Notes under the pieces: generated by a model
Database searches by the model: none
What the model was told of the DNA's origin: nothing
Seen by the model: only the letters and a program-made list of their open reading frames with translations
In this document: in pieces, positions 34,007 to 44,874 of the stretch
Numbering within the stretch: the stretch's first letter is position 1
Layout of the letters: every line of letters starts with the position of its first letter
Origin: Phocoena phocoena
Lineage: Eukaryota; Chordata; Mammalia; Artiodactyla; Phocoenidae
NCBI RefSeq assembly: GCF_963924675.1
Contig: NC_089238.1
Span: 39,326,879-39,390,878 of the forward strand
Length of the DNA stretch: 64,000 nucleotides
Direction of reading: 5' to 3'
Program-made: the position numbers and the translations under genes

Positions 34007-34694
34007 TAGCAATAGAGCCCAGATGCTGGTTCCCTGTGACTCCAGACCCCAGCGTGGGGAGATGGGGTAAGATTCCCCGCTTCCGCTCAGAGCCTGAGAT
34101 ATAGAATGTATCGCTCAGGACTGCAGGAGCCGCGGGAGCTCCAGTGCATCTGTCACTGTTCTCCGTTTCTAAAAATTGCTATATCTGTACATGCACGAGC
34201 TAACAAAAACGTCTTTGCCACAGGTTGAGAGCTTTATTACACACTGTCATGTGCTTGATTCTTCCCAACTTGCTCTGGCCAGTGCCATCGCGTGCTCACC
34301 AGGGTAGGCAGACGGACATCCCAGCTTCTGCCGTCTCCTGAGCCAGTCAGGACGTCCCGTGCAGCTTCCATCATCTTCCGCTGTCTCTCTGGGCAGCTCC
34401 TTCATCCTCAGGGTCCTGCCTCTTCATTCATATTCTGCTCTTCCCCCCATCCCCCCCCCCCACCCACAGTCTCAGGCTCATGTAGCTGTATTTGGAACTT
34501 TCCAAAGGCCAGCCCTTCCACCCCCAAAGGGACGAAGTCCCACCTGCTGAGCCTCAGGCAGAAGCCCCAGGACAGCTCAACAACTTGCAGTAGAGACAAC
34601 GGGGTGAGGGGCTGGGGGGCCCCCTCCAAAAACCCAAATGGAAAAGCAGTGCCAAAACGAGAGGAGTGAACAGTAATTCACCGATCTGGTGAGA
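34007..34694. other. Unique sequence with a C11 tract
   Basis: 34451-34461 is a run of 11 C, preceded by 'ttccccccat'. The 125-codon plus frame (34292-34669) is Ser/Pro-rich and has no domain. Confidence 0.5.
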
Positions 34695-34875
34695 AGGAAG
34701 AAACGGGGTTTCGGTGTCAGACAGACCTGCCGCCATTCCAGGCTCCCCTCTGATGAGCTGAATGACCTAATCACATTCGGTATCTGAAATGCAGTTCGCT
34801 CATCTGTACAAATGGAGAAAAGTACCATCAGCCTACGCGGGAAGTACCCAGTGATCTGTGAAAACATCTGATGGC
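34695..34875 (+). mobile_element. MIR SINE
   Basis: 'tttcggtgtcagacagacctg', 'gctgaatgacctaatcac' and 'tcgctcatctgtacaaatgg' follow sense MIR order. Confidence 0.65.
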
Positions 34876-35204
34876 ATGTCGTTGTTTCCCCAGGCTGGTA
34901 CAAAAATGTTTATCAGGGAAGGAGGGCGGAAGGGTGGCCGCTCCCTGGCATAAATGGAAGAGCACACGCATTGCTCCATCCAGCTCTTGGGATCTCGTTC
35001 CGAATCCAGTGGGGCCAGCCAGGGAGAACGCAAGCATGATACACGCTTAACACACTTCCCATATGACCGGGAAGTCTTTTCAAGACCTTGTGCTTGGGGG
35101 AACTCCCAAGCCAGTGATGGAAGCTCTTGGGCTGGGAAAAGGTAGAGAGAAGACAGGAAGAGAAAGGACCAAAAGATGGCATGACAAGGGTAGTCAAAGC
35201 CGTA
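34876..35204. other. Unique sequence, no gene recognised
   Basis: Overlapping minus-strand frames of 69-133 codons, none with a domain. Confidence 0.45.
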
Positions 35205-35330
35205 ACAACATAACAGCTGACATCTGTCCAGCACTGCTCATTCACCCTCCAAAGAGCCTCATGAGGACGTTTCTATGACGCGAACCGAGGCAAATGAAAC
35301 CTGACCAAGGATGCACAGCACGCAGGAAGG
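35205..35330 (-). mobile_element. Probable MIR SINE fragment
   Basis: 'aacagctgacatctgtccag' and 'agagcctcatgaggacgtttc' fit a diverged antisense MIR. Confidence 0.45.
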
Positions 35331-37470
35331 TCTGCATACGATTTTGTGATGGTGGCGCTGGTCCCACACTGGATGGTTCTCTGGTCAGTATCTCTCACCC
35401 CAATGCAAGGCCCTCAGTGCTGGGTTCCTGTGAGCCAAAAGACAGTGGTAACACCCAGCCCCGCTGTGTTGTTACAAGGATTACGCGCATCGATTGACTT
35501 GTAGAACTGAACTCAAACCCTGAAACCTAGCAAAGCCCGATCAGCGCTGGTTGTGATGAGAGGGCAGATGAGGAGGATGTGGAGGTGTTGGGATGTTTCC
35601 GTCCCCCTGCGAAGCCTCAACAGCCAGCCAGACCTGGCACCTGACTGGCATTCAGGAAGCGTGCTTGGTTGAAGGCACGCACCTGAAAGCGGGTCTGAAG
35701 ATCTGCGGGGCCCTGAGTCAGCCCCAGCCTTCCCCACTCGGGGGCCCCGAGTTCCATCGCTGTCTGGCCAGCCTCGCGGAACACGGCTGGCATCCCGGCC
35801 GCTGGCAGGACCAATGTTAATGCCCTCATCTCATGTATGCAGGTGTCTCCTCCCTCTGCCTGGCCCCTTCCTGCAGCCCTGCCTTCAGGGAAATGTTTTC
35901 CTCTCAATCAGGAATCAAACAGCTTCTTACTACGATGGAGCCTTGAGATCACAGCACAGAGGCAGAATCACCCTTCAGGGGCCCCACGGGAGGGTCATAC
36001 TCCTCTCCCCACCCACCACTAGGAACACCCACGGACTCACAGCTGGCCGAGATGATTGACTGTCAATCCTCTCCTGAAAAACAGAGGTAATAACGGCTCC
36101 CTGGCCAGGTGTTGTGAGGAGTTAGTGAGCAGGGCTATGGAGGCTCGCCACCCTCCTCCTTCCTTTAACCACACGACCGTCTGCACAGACACAGTTTCAT
36201 GTGGTTACTGTACCTTCTCACCCAGTCAGCTACCTCTTCGCATTTGCTTCCCAGATTACCTCTCCACCCCGGTCTGTACCTTGGGATGCTGGCCTGTCTG
36301 AACGACATCACTCGAGTCCGTCCCATGGGAGGTGCCGACAAGAGATCGAGTGTGGAAGGAGAGCAGGGTAAGGATATGACTCCCGGCTCACTCTTCCAGC
36401 TGCACTCCGGTCCTGAAAGCCTCAGCTCGCATCCTGGCTCTCATCTACAGCGACAGCTGCCTCTAGCTTCTGGTGAACCCTCTCTCCCCTCCCTATTCAG
36501 ATCTGGGATGGTACAGACTCCAATGTCGCCCCAAAGTGCTTCCCCACCCCTTGCTGATTTTCCCTTAACCCTCCCCGGACTGTCGTTAAGTAGTCCACTT
36601 ATCGACCACTCCTCAATTCCCCCACTTGAGAGCACCGTCTGTCTCCTTTGGGGACCCTGACCAATGGCCCAGGCTCCTCTTTGGGTTCCGAATGTCTGCC
36701 AACATTTGAAGCACATCCTTGAAGGCTCACCCTTTCCAAGAAATCTCCCCAGATCAGCCTTAAAGTATTTCTCTGGGCTGACTTTCCACCCACCATTTAG
36801 CCTGTGTCATCCTCCCCCTCTTGTTTCCAGACTACAATGCATCCCCAAGACTGACCACCAGGCCAGGGAAGATACAGGCTCTCCCTAACCCCCTCCGCAC
36901 TTCCCTCAACAGCTAGCACAAGCCTTATATTTTCGGAAGAGTTTTAAGAGACCAATAAACATACCCTCCCTAGCTCACACCCAGGAAACATCGCTTCAGT
37001 ACTTCTGTTCTAAATACCAACGATTTTTCACACTGACCTCTTCTCAGTCCATGACTCACAGGAAGGTCTGGCCTGGGGAAGGGCCTGTGGTGGTCTCTCT
37101 CACCCCATGGTCCTCGGGGGAATGCTTTCAGAGAAGCACAGAAGATTTAGCCTCAATTAAGATCATCTGTCCCCATCCCCTCATTTTTTTGCTGATGGGG
37201 AAGTGGAGAACCAGAGTGCTTAAGGGATTTCTCAAAAGCCACAGGTGAGCTTGTAGATGGAGACCGACCAGCCCACTGCCTTCAAGGGGCAACGGCCACC
37301 CGGTCTTTCATGGAGAACCTCACGTATCTTGGTGCTTCTTTGATGAAGGTGCCCAGAAATGTGCTCTGGGATTTTAGGAAGCCGGAAGAATAACAAGCGG
37401 CAGCTTCCTGGAGGGTCTGCTGTCTGCCAAGTTTCAAGGGCGAGGAGTAAAGACGTTAAGTGCACACAGA
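35331..37470. other. Mostly unique sequence; L2-like piece
   Basis: 36690-36960 ('tttgaagcacatccttgaagg', 'aaatctccccagatcagcc') resembles a sense L2 3' region. Around 36070-36130 ('aaacagaggtaataacggctcc') a MIR remnant is possible. 35700-35810 is locally GC/CpG-richer but far too short for a CpG island. The 153-codon plus frame (36199-36660) has no domain. Confidence 0.4.
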
Positions 37471-37479
37471 GCCGGGACT

Positions 37480-37855
37480 AGGGTGAGGCGAGTGAGGTAC
37501 CAGCCTCGGGTGCAAAATTTAAAAGGGGCCAAAACACTCAGTAATCAAGAGAAATACTATCTTAATGCGATAGTTCTTAAAATCAAACTTAATGCCAAAA
37601 GATCCATGACCAACAAACTACCATGGTTTTAAATAAAGATGGGATCTGCTCCTGCACTGGCACGAGCCTGCCTCACTCGCCTCCCCCTAATCCTGCCACC
37701 GGTTCCAATAAAGCTTTATGTACAAAAAGGGGTGGCCAGTTTGCCAATTTGAGTTTTTAAAATATTACATTAAAATGTTACGTATCTTAATTCCTGAGGT
37801 TTTCTGGTCTCTCCTTAAATTTGGGGCCCAAGGCAAGTGCCTCACTCTCTTTACC
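37480..37855. mobile_element. Element with about 45-bp imperfect inverted termini (unassigned DNA transposon?)
   Basis: 37483-37527 ('gtgaggcgagtgaggtacc…' through 'tgcaaaatttaa') is matched in reverse complement by 37811-37855 (complement reading 'agagtgaggcacttgcc…' through 'cccaaatttaa'). About 33 of 45 positions agree by eye. The interior is AT-rich and holds 'ccaataaagctttatgtac', seen in small mammalian DNA-element ends. No transposase frame. Confidence 0.6.
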
Positions 37856-37926
37856 GCAGACTTGCTGTGAGTCATTTGAAATATGCAAAAATAAAGCAAA
37901 CACTGTTCTACTGAGGACTGGAGTAC

Positions 37927-38167
37927 AAACCTATGTGATTTTTTTTTTTTTTTTTTTGGCGGTACACGGGCCTCTCACTGTTGTGGCCTCTCCCATCGTG
38001 GAGCACAGGCTCCGGACGCGCAGGCTCAGCGGCCATGGCTCACGGGCCCAGCAGCTCCGCGGCATATGGGATCTTCCCAGACCGGGGCACGAACCCGCGT
38101 CCCCTGCATCGGCAGGCAGACTCTCAACCACTGCGCCACCAGGGAAGGCCAAACCTATATGATTTTT
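37927..38167 (-). mobile_element. Short-class CHR SINE, antisense
   Basis: Body 37945-38150: poly(T), 'ggcggtacacgggcctctca', 'cggacgcgcaggctcagcgg', box-B complement 'cacgaacccgcgtcccctgc', head 'gcgccaccagggaaggcc'. The duplication 'aaacctat[g/a]tgattttt' (37927-37943, 38151-38167) has one mismatch. Confidence 0.95.
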
Positions 38168-38922
38168 AAGTCGACAGACAGCGAAACCATTTTGTGCTTT
38201 GGGCAATACCATCAGACTCCTGGAGGTCTGAGATCACTCTCCCTGGATTTAGGGGTACAGGTATACACCCTGTTTTTCAAAAGTTTGCTTTATACCACTT
38301 CACTTTTACAGAAGACCTACATTAGTACCTGGTTTTGCTAACTGAAAGAAATCCGAAGAGGATTTCTGCTTTTAGGAAAAAGGGTATTTCTTCTTTCGCT
38401 TTATGCCATTTCGGTTGACAAAAGGTTTCATAGAAAAGCTCGGCTTTCAGATTGCAACGGAAATGTGTACTTCGTGGAAACCGAGCTGGACAGACAAGAG
38501 TTGCCCCATAAATCAGGTGAATTGTTTTGTTCCACTTTGGAGATGAGGAAGCTGATGGTGACAGAGGTTCAGTGAATTGCCACGTGTCACCGTTTGAACA
38601 GAAGATGGAACCCAGGCAAACTGCCGGCCAGGTAGCCGAGTAAAGAAACCCTCGCATCTGAACCCCCTTCTCAGTGTTACTAAAAAGAGACAAGTGAGTG
38701 ACCTAAATACGCCTTAGCCGACTTGTCAACCCACTTCTCACCCCAAGGGCGCTGAGCGCTGAGAGAACAGGTTAGGCATCATAATTGTTACTTGGATCAG
38801 AAGTTCCAGGGGGTTGGTAGCTATCAAACAGCATCACAGTTATAGGCAGCAGCCGCATTGAGGAAGTACACACAGCCCCACAGAGGTCCAGACCTGATCT
38901 AATTATGCCCCAAAGGTGGCAA
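38168..38922. other. Unique sequence with a probable antisense MIR
   Basis: 38500-38640 ('ccactttggagatgaggaagc', 'gacagaggttcagtgaattgcc') fits an antisense MIR core. The rest is unassigned. A 123-codon minus frame overlaps it and has no domain. Confidence 0.45.
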
Positions 38923-39165
38923 CCTAAAACCGAAGGTTCTTTTTGTTTTTTGTTTTTTTGCAGTACACGGGCCTCTCACTGCTGTGGCCTCTCCCGTTGT
39001 GGAGCACAGGCTGCGGACGCGCAGACTCAGCAGCCATGGCTCACGGGCCCAGCCGCTCCGCGGCATGTGGGATCTTCCCGGACCGGGGCACGAACCCGTG
39101 TCCCCTGCATCGGCAGGCGGACTCTCAACCACTGCGCCACCAGGGAAGCCCTAAAACCGAAGGTT
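38923..39165 (-). mobile_element. Short-class CHR SINE, antisense, perfect 16-bp TSD
   Basis: Body 38939-39149 with the short-class sequence 'ggacgcgcagactcagcagc' and head 'gcgccaccagggaag'. The perfect duplication 'cctaaaaccgaaggtt' lies at 38923-38938 and 39150-39165, so this is one of the youngest insertions here. Confidence 0.97.
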
Positions 39166-40654
39166 GGTGGCCCAGCATCATCGGCATCAAATACGTCACC
39201 CGCCATCCTCCCTCTGACGCCCCGTCTCCGGAATGATTATTCCCCTCCCGCAAACTCTGCCAACTTGCATGAGCTTCAAGACTGAGTTCACACATCTACC
39301 CTTTGCGGAAAGCTTCTTGACACCTCTCCTGCATGTGTTCATTCATGAACTCGTTCATCCCTCCCACAAATAATCGTGAACTGATTTGGCTCAGTGCGGC
39401 GTGAGGCTCTGAGGACACAGCGGGGATTGAAGAGACGTTGTCTGAACATCCTCAAGCTCACGGCCTACTGTTCCCAGGGAACCTGGCGACTCCCCCCCTC
39501 TCGCGACAGGATGGTTTCACACTAAACGCCACTGGTCTGATTCCATGTTATTCTCCCCAGCTTGCCTGGAGCTCCACAGAGCTGTGTCCTCTCCATCTCC
39601 AAATCTCCAGGGCATAGCAGGTCCTTGCCCAGAATAAAATAAAATAAAATGTGAGTGAGTGAGAGACCAGATTGGTGTTTATCTTGCTTTGATATTTCAG
39701 GCTGTCTATCTGATCACTGTGCCCACGAGCCACGCCCCCTGGCCATTTCTGTCTTTGCCCGAATGCCCACTTGGGGTCCATGGGGCACAGAGCTGTCTTT
39801 CCATCCAAGAGTGTCAGCATCATTGGCCTGCAGCAGGAATTTTCTCCATAGCTCCAATCAGCGCCCATTCTTGAGCCAACTACCCAACAGGCTGTTGAAG
39901 GATTTCAAAGGCAGCGTGACTAATGGAATGTTTTTGATTGGAAAGTGGGGAAAGAGCTGGCAGGATCCACTCTCGTTAATTACATGGAACAAATACCTCC
40001 TTAAGTAGAGCCAGGGAAGCCTGTTTTTGTCTTTGCTCACAGCCCTCCTTCCTGCCCACTGCTCAGCACAGAGGGGGAAAAAGCCAATACCGGCTCAAGG
40101 AATAAGCAAAAGACCCACTAGTCCACCTGCCTGGGACAGTGGGATTATGCCTGACTCTGTAGCATCAATTTCTAATTTATTCTCCTGGTCCCAGATTCCT
40201 CTTATAAACCTGTACACTGTGTTCATCTCGAAATCCCAATGTGTTTCTGAATTATGGATCAGCTCAGGAGCGGCCATGCCTCCCCAATGGGCCCCCAGCC
40301 CATTGAAGCTACCGGGGAGCTTCAAGTCCCTCTGTGAGCCAGACCTTCCTCCTCTTCAGGCCTCCCTGCCTCCAGTCTAGTCCAGACAATTTCCCTTCCA
40401 CTGAGAAGGCTTTGCCTGGCACATCCATGCCCCGCCCTTATTCCACAGAATGACCTTGGTATTGGAGGCCTTCCCCAGTCCCACTCCCCCTGCCAAAACA
40501 GCTGTGTATCTGAATGTTCCCCATACTGAAATCTCTGCATAGATTCAAGGACCTCTGCAGGCAGACCTGTCTCTTTTCCAACACAACCCTCATCCACCCC
40601 CTGGGCCCACACCCACTTACACGCACATAGTTTATCTCTCATTTAGATTTCTCT
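39166..40654. other. Mostly unique; L2 traces and a candidate conserved block
   Basis: 39335-39450 ('tgttcattcatgaactcg', 'ctcagtgcggcgtgaggctc') fits an antisense L2 end. 40385-40620 resembles sense L2. 39640-39990 is repeat-free with long low-divergence-looking text and is a candidate conserved element. No exon recognised. Confidence 0.4.
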
Positions 40655-40800
40655 AACATCTGCTGAATGCCTACTGTGTGCCAGGGGAAGGGAATGAAGA
40701 GCTTCGCTGAGTACCTATCACATGCCAGGTCTTTATTTAGTCTCCTTGCATCATGAATCTCATTTTATCCTGTTGTGTAGACATTATTATTACTCCCAGT
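40655..40800 (-). mobile_element. MIR SINE fragment
   Basis: 'tgaatgcctactgtgtgccagg' and 'gagtacctatcacatgccagg' are two copies of the antisense MIR/L2 tail motif. The second continues into 'tctcattttatcctgttgtg', the antisense MIR body. Possibly two adjacent fragments. Confidence 0.6.
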
Positions 40801-40945
40801 TATTATAATTATACAGTTATAATAAAATTGTGTAATTATAACTGTAAATATCACATTATATAATTATAATAGTAGAATATAATTATATAACATATATAAT
40901 TATATTTAACCATTATAATAATAATTACTGGTTGTTATTATTACA
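40786..40945. repeat. AT-rich block with two perfect hairpins
   Basis: Almost pure A/T. Perfect inverted repeats: 40812-40823 with 40835-40846 (12-bp arms, 'tacagttataat', 11-nt loop) and 40856-40868 with 40878-40890 (13-bp arms, 'ttatataattata', 9-nt loop). Confidence 0.9.
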
Positions 40946-42184
40946 TAGTTGAACTTAAAGAGGGCAAGAGAGGCTAAACAACTTTCCCAGGGGCCCACAG
41001 ATAAGGGGTACTCAGCATGCACCAGGTCTCTTGACTTTCCACTACACCCTCTAATCCCTTGCCCACCTGTCTGAACTCTGTGCATCTGGATCACAGCCCG
41101 TGTCTGTGCGGCTGCTATCTGCATTATTCAGGGCTCTACTGGGGAGAAAGGATGATGACACACTCGAACAGGTGTTAGTCTGATAAAGCACCTATTCACA
41201 CAGGCGTGGGCAGGGTGTAGGGAGACACCAAGGGATGTTCAGGGCAGGACCCCAGGGCGTGTGACTGGGGAGCCATCACCAACATAGGTCTGAAAAGGGG
41301 AGGGAAAGGATATTACCAGAACTCAGAGCTAGAACTGGACAGAGAGGGCTGTGTGGCAAGGCCTCTGTGACTTTGCGTCAATGGATGCAGCCAGCTCTTG
41401 GGCATCCGTGGGAAGGGAGCTCACTCTCTTCCCATCCCCCACCTTCTCTCGGATCCCATGTAGACACTCACCATTGGCCAAATACAATCGGAAACCAGAG
41501 GGCAACAGGACCAAATGATGTTCCAGAAAGAACAGTCTCTCAAGCCAAAAAGCAAGGGGCCTCCACTATTGCCCGGGTGAAAAGTTCACGGCCCCAGTGC
41601 ATGGTACACACGAAGTCCCATCAGCTACTGAGTCACTTCAGGGTAAAGTCAATTGGGTCATCCTCTCACCTGAGTCCTCTGATCATCAGATTCCAGTCTG
41701 TAATCCCAGTTTCTTTTTCCGCAGCCCACTCCACCCCCCACTGACCTTTGGCCCCAGGAGGGCTCTTTACCTTGAGGGTGAACCAAGCCTCATTTCTTTG
41801 AGGTCGAAGTCCTAGGTGGTCTTGTTCTTACTGGGTTGCTGCAGTTATTTTGGCCAGGACTTTGGGAAGGGGAGTGTTAGGAGGTGCCCCAGCAAACCCC
41901 CCGGGTTCCAAGCATAACCCTGCCCGACCACCCCTCTGTGTTGCAGCGACAGCCCAACGTGCCACGGAAACTGGGATCCTTTTCCTCGGGTCACTTCGCC
42001 GACCCCCTTCTTTGCCTGCTGGTTTAGCAGCACGAAGAACCCAAACGTCAAGGAGACGTTTCAGCTTCCAATTCCTAAAATCCAGCTGTGTTCCCGGGTG
42101 GAACGATTCCTTCCTTGGGCACCAGGACCTCCCAGTTTAAAATCTTAAAGCGTAAGCTCTGCTCAGAATAGAGCGCTGTTTAAA
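40946..42184. other. Unassigned sequence; possible old interspersed repeat
   Basis: 41117-41330 ('attattcagggctctactgg', 'aggcgtgggcagggtgtagg') resembles an old interspersed repeat I cannot name, and perhaps the same family as 53965-54300. The remainder is unassigned. Confidence 0.35.
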
Positions 42185-42315
42185 TAAATAACCACGCTTA
42201 ACGCTCATTATAGCCTTGTGAGATGAAAGCTCGTTATCCCACTCTACAGAGGAGAAAACAGAGGCTCAGAGCAAGGGACTGATTTTCCCAAACGAAACAC
42301 AGAGCTACCATTCGA
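42185..42315 (-). mobile_element. MIR SINE fragment
   Basis: 'attatagccttgtgagatg', 'tctacagaggagaaaacagag' and 'gctcagagcaaggg' match the antisense MIR core. Confidence 0.65.
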
Positions 42316-42769
42316 GCGTTGGTACGGAACTCGAAAGCCACCTTTAGGACTGCACTGGCTGCAGTCACCCTGTGAGTGTTAGATGTGTATGCCCAGACAG
42401 AAAGACAGACAGCCTTTTGGAGTTTTAGGGGCTATAATTCATTTCCTTCCCTGCCCTTTCCTCCGCAGGCCCCAAACACTGCAGAACTGGGGGAGCAAAA
42501 TGTTCTCTTTATCTTTTGCCAGGTACCTGGTACCCCAGGATTCCTCTTCAGGACTGACCAGACTCAATGAATTACCTAGAAGAGGCTCCTGTTGGAAAAG
42601 GTGCAGCCGCCCGCCCCCCCCCCCCCCACCGCCCCTCTGTCAGATCCCTGATTCCCGCCCGCCCCCCCCTCAGCTGGGAAGTCAAGACTGTCAACTGATG
42701 AAAGCACAGCATCTCTCCGGGCCAGGTTTAATCAGAGATAAGGCCTCCAGATAAATCACCTTTGCAAAG
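42316..42769. other. Unique sequence with a C14 tract
   Basis: 42614-42627 is a run of 14 C, in a C-rich 42606-42672 stretch. The 123-codon plus frame crossing it is proline-rich only because of this tract. Confidence 0.6.
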
Positions 42770-43080
42770 CCTCCTTCCCGTGCCCCTTCAAATTAAAAGA
42801 GTTCCCGCTACTAATGTATTAATTAAAATGAAATATTAAATAGCTGACCTCTATTATTTATTGGCGGTTTTTGGAGAAAAGAAAAATATCTAGATCCAAA
42901 GAGAAATCAATTTCCACAAAACCTCCCTTTCCTGAGCAGACTTGATTCGTGTCACATAATAAAGAGATAAGCTTATCAGCTGCATCGGTTCCAAGACGTC
43001 TGCTGTAATGTTGATGTTGAGCCAATAAGAAGATTATAAGCACTGTCATAAAATATCCTTCCAGGATGTGAATTATTCAG
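42770..43080. promoter_or_regulatory. Candidate conserved non-coding element / enhancer
   Basis: Repeat-free, AT-rich text with clustered motif-like words: 'gtattaattaaaatg', the palindrome 'gataagcttatc' (42966-42977) whose last C starts an E-box 'cagctg' (42977-42982), and 'gccaataaga'. Texture and motif density suggest a developmental regulatory element. Conservation is not tested. Confidence 0.35.
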
Positions 43081-43739
43081 AGCCCTCAGTGGGCAGACAC
43101 AGTATCTCATGCCTCAGTGATCCCCATCCTGTGCAACACATTTATTGAAGTTGGAGTGGGCCTCTGTTGATAAAGCCCCCTAAATAAATGATAACCTTCA
43201 TCTCCTTCTTCTAAATTATTTCCACGATTAGAATTCGGAATGTTGTTGCCAGAGGTGTCAGGAAGCGCTGCCTCTGTAAGCGACGCATATGTCTTCCCTG
43301 GGAAGCTCAGCTCACATAATGGGCAAGCCCCCCCCCACCCCCCGCCCATGCTTGGGTCCGGGCAGTGGCTCCAGCAATACAGACAATCCTGGGGGCTCAT
43401 CCTTACAATGATGAAAGGCGTAATGCAAGATGAAAGGGATAGTGGAATGAAAGGGCTTGGAGCCCTAACCTGTCTTGCCAGTCAGGGTGAGTTGCTATCC
43501 AACCTCTCCAAAAGTGAGTCTCTCGTTACAGGGAGGTGGGGAATAATATGGGTACCCACCAGGCACAGAGTCTGGCTCACAGCAGGTTCTCAGTCAGTGT
43601 TAACCAGGTCAGTGACCATGATAGGGACCTCACGGGGAACACTGCTCTTCATCCCCTCAAGGCCTCCTGGAGCCTCAGAGTATCCTGGGCTGCTCTGCCT
43701 GCCCCACCAGGTACCTACAGCGGGCCCATCCCGGACTCA
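43081..43739. other. Unique sequence, possible MIR remnant
   Basis: 43480-43600 ends with 'ggcacagagtctggctcacagcagg', similar to a sense MIR tail. The 173-codon plus frame (43240-43761) has no domain. C-rich tract at 43328-43343. Confidence 0.4.
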
Positions 43740-43865
43740 TCTCCGCTCTTTGTTCACATAAAAGTCAGATAATCCCTACTCATCTTTTAAAGCCCAATTC
43801 AAATGCCACCTCCTCCTTGAAGTATCCCATGATATCCTTGGATTCTTTCTTTTTCATCCTTCCTC
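43740..43865 (+). mobile_element. L2 LINE fragment
   Basis: 'tactcatcttttaaagccc', 'aattcaaatgccacctcctcc' and 'ttgaagtatcccatgat' match the L2 3'-region block '…ttcaaggctcaactcaaatgtcacctcctccaggaagcc'. Confidence 0.65.
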
Positions 43866-43867
43866 AA

Positions 43868-44105
43868 ATATTTATGTCATGCCCATTCTGTGCTAAACAT
43901 TGATTAGGGCTCTTTCCAGGTACCATCTTACATAATCTTCATTACTACCCTGCAAGGCAAGTCCTATTGTCCATATTTTATAGAAGACAAATTAGGCTTA
44001 AGGAGATGAAGTGTCTTGTTCAAAGCCACACATTGAGTAAGTGATGGGGCCAAGATTTGAACCAGGTTTGGCTGGATTCCAAAGCGCACGTTCTCGCCTT
44101 TCTTT
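43868..44105 (-). mobile_element. MIR SINE, near full length, antisense
   Basis: 'catgcccattctgtgctaaac', 'cttacataatcttcattac', 'gaagacaaattaggcttaagg' and 'gatttgaaccaggtttggc' run in antisense MIR order from tail to head. Confidence 0.75.
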
Positions 44106-44699
44106 TCCACTGACTGTCCTGTTGCTGGACCCACAGCTCAATGGTTCCTGTCTGGGCTTCACTTATCCTGCTGATCATGCCTCAGTTCTACTGGGGCCAG
44201 TTGCAGCACTGGACCCAGAGCTCGTCACGGACACTACGGCTCCATCTGTCTGGATCCCAGCTGGACCGGCCCCTGTCACTCATGGCACCCCCAGTCCCTG
44301 CCAGCCTCCTCCAGCCCAGGATGACAACAGTAACCTACATCCATTTCTCCTGCTTCTCCATTAACCATTCTGTTCCTCAGTTTTTTCATCCATAAAATGG
44401 GAATAAACAATGGTACCTATTCTAGGCAGCAGCTGTGAAGATCAAATGAGATCACGAACGTAGAAGGTTTTAAACGAGCCTGGCACAAAGAGCTCAACAG
44501 CAGCAGCTACTATTGCTGTGATCTCAAAGGTTTCTGACTACCTTGTTCTAACCCCTTAGCCATGCGCTCCCCACGTGGCCCTGAGCACTGTGCATCCCCA
44601 GAGCAGAAAGCTTGGCATATAGTGGACAGTCTGCAAGTTGTGAGTTGCTGGTAAATTCTTTCATGTTCTCCAAAGCACATGCCAATTAGCATCGGGTGC
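44106..44699. other. Unique sequence with a partial MIR
   Basis: 44370-44490 ('cctcagttttttcatccataa', 'tgaagatcaaatgagatcac') is a sense MIR 3' part. The rest is unassigned. Confidence 0.55.
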
Positions 44700-44872
44700 C
44701 AGTGCATGGGAGAGTGGAGGGTGCTGGGCTCTGGGATCAGACAGGCTGGGTGTGAATCCTGCCTGTGACACCTTCTAGCAGATGGTCCTGGAGGAGTCAC
44801 TCAATCCTCACCTGAGCCTCTACTTTCACATCTACAAAATGCGGCTGGGGGCAGGGGTAGATGCCAAAGCTG
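44700..44872 (+). mobile_element. MIR SINE
   Basis: 'gctgggctctgggatcagac', 'aggctgggtgtgaatcctgcc' and 'catctacaaaatgcggctg' follow sense MIR order. Confidence 0.75.
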
Positions 44873-44874
44873 CC

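Noticed and set aside
35700..35810. Local CpG-rich patch as a possible promoter island
   Set aside because: Only about 100 bp with few CpGs and no adjacent exon. Too short for a CpG island.
42600..42680. Proline-rich coding segment
   Set aside because: Generated by a C14 homopolymer and neighbouring C tracts.
43240..43761. 173-codon plus-strand frame
   Set aside because: No domain recognised. The region has MIR/L2-like traces and a C-rich tract, and no splice context supports an exon.
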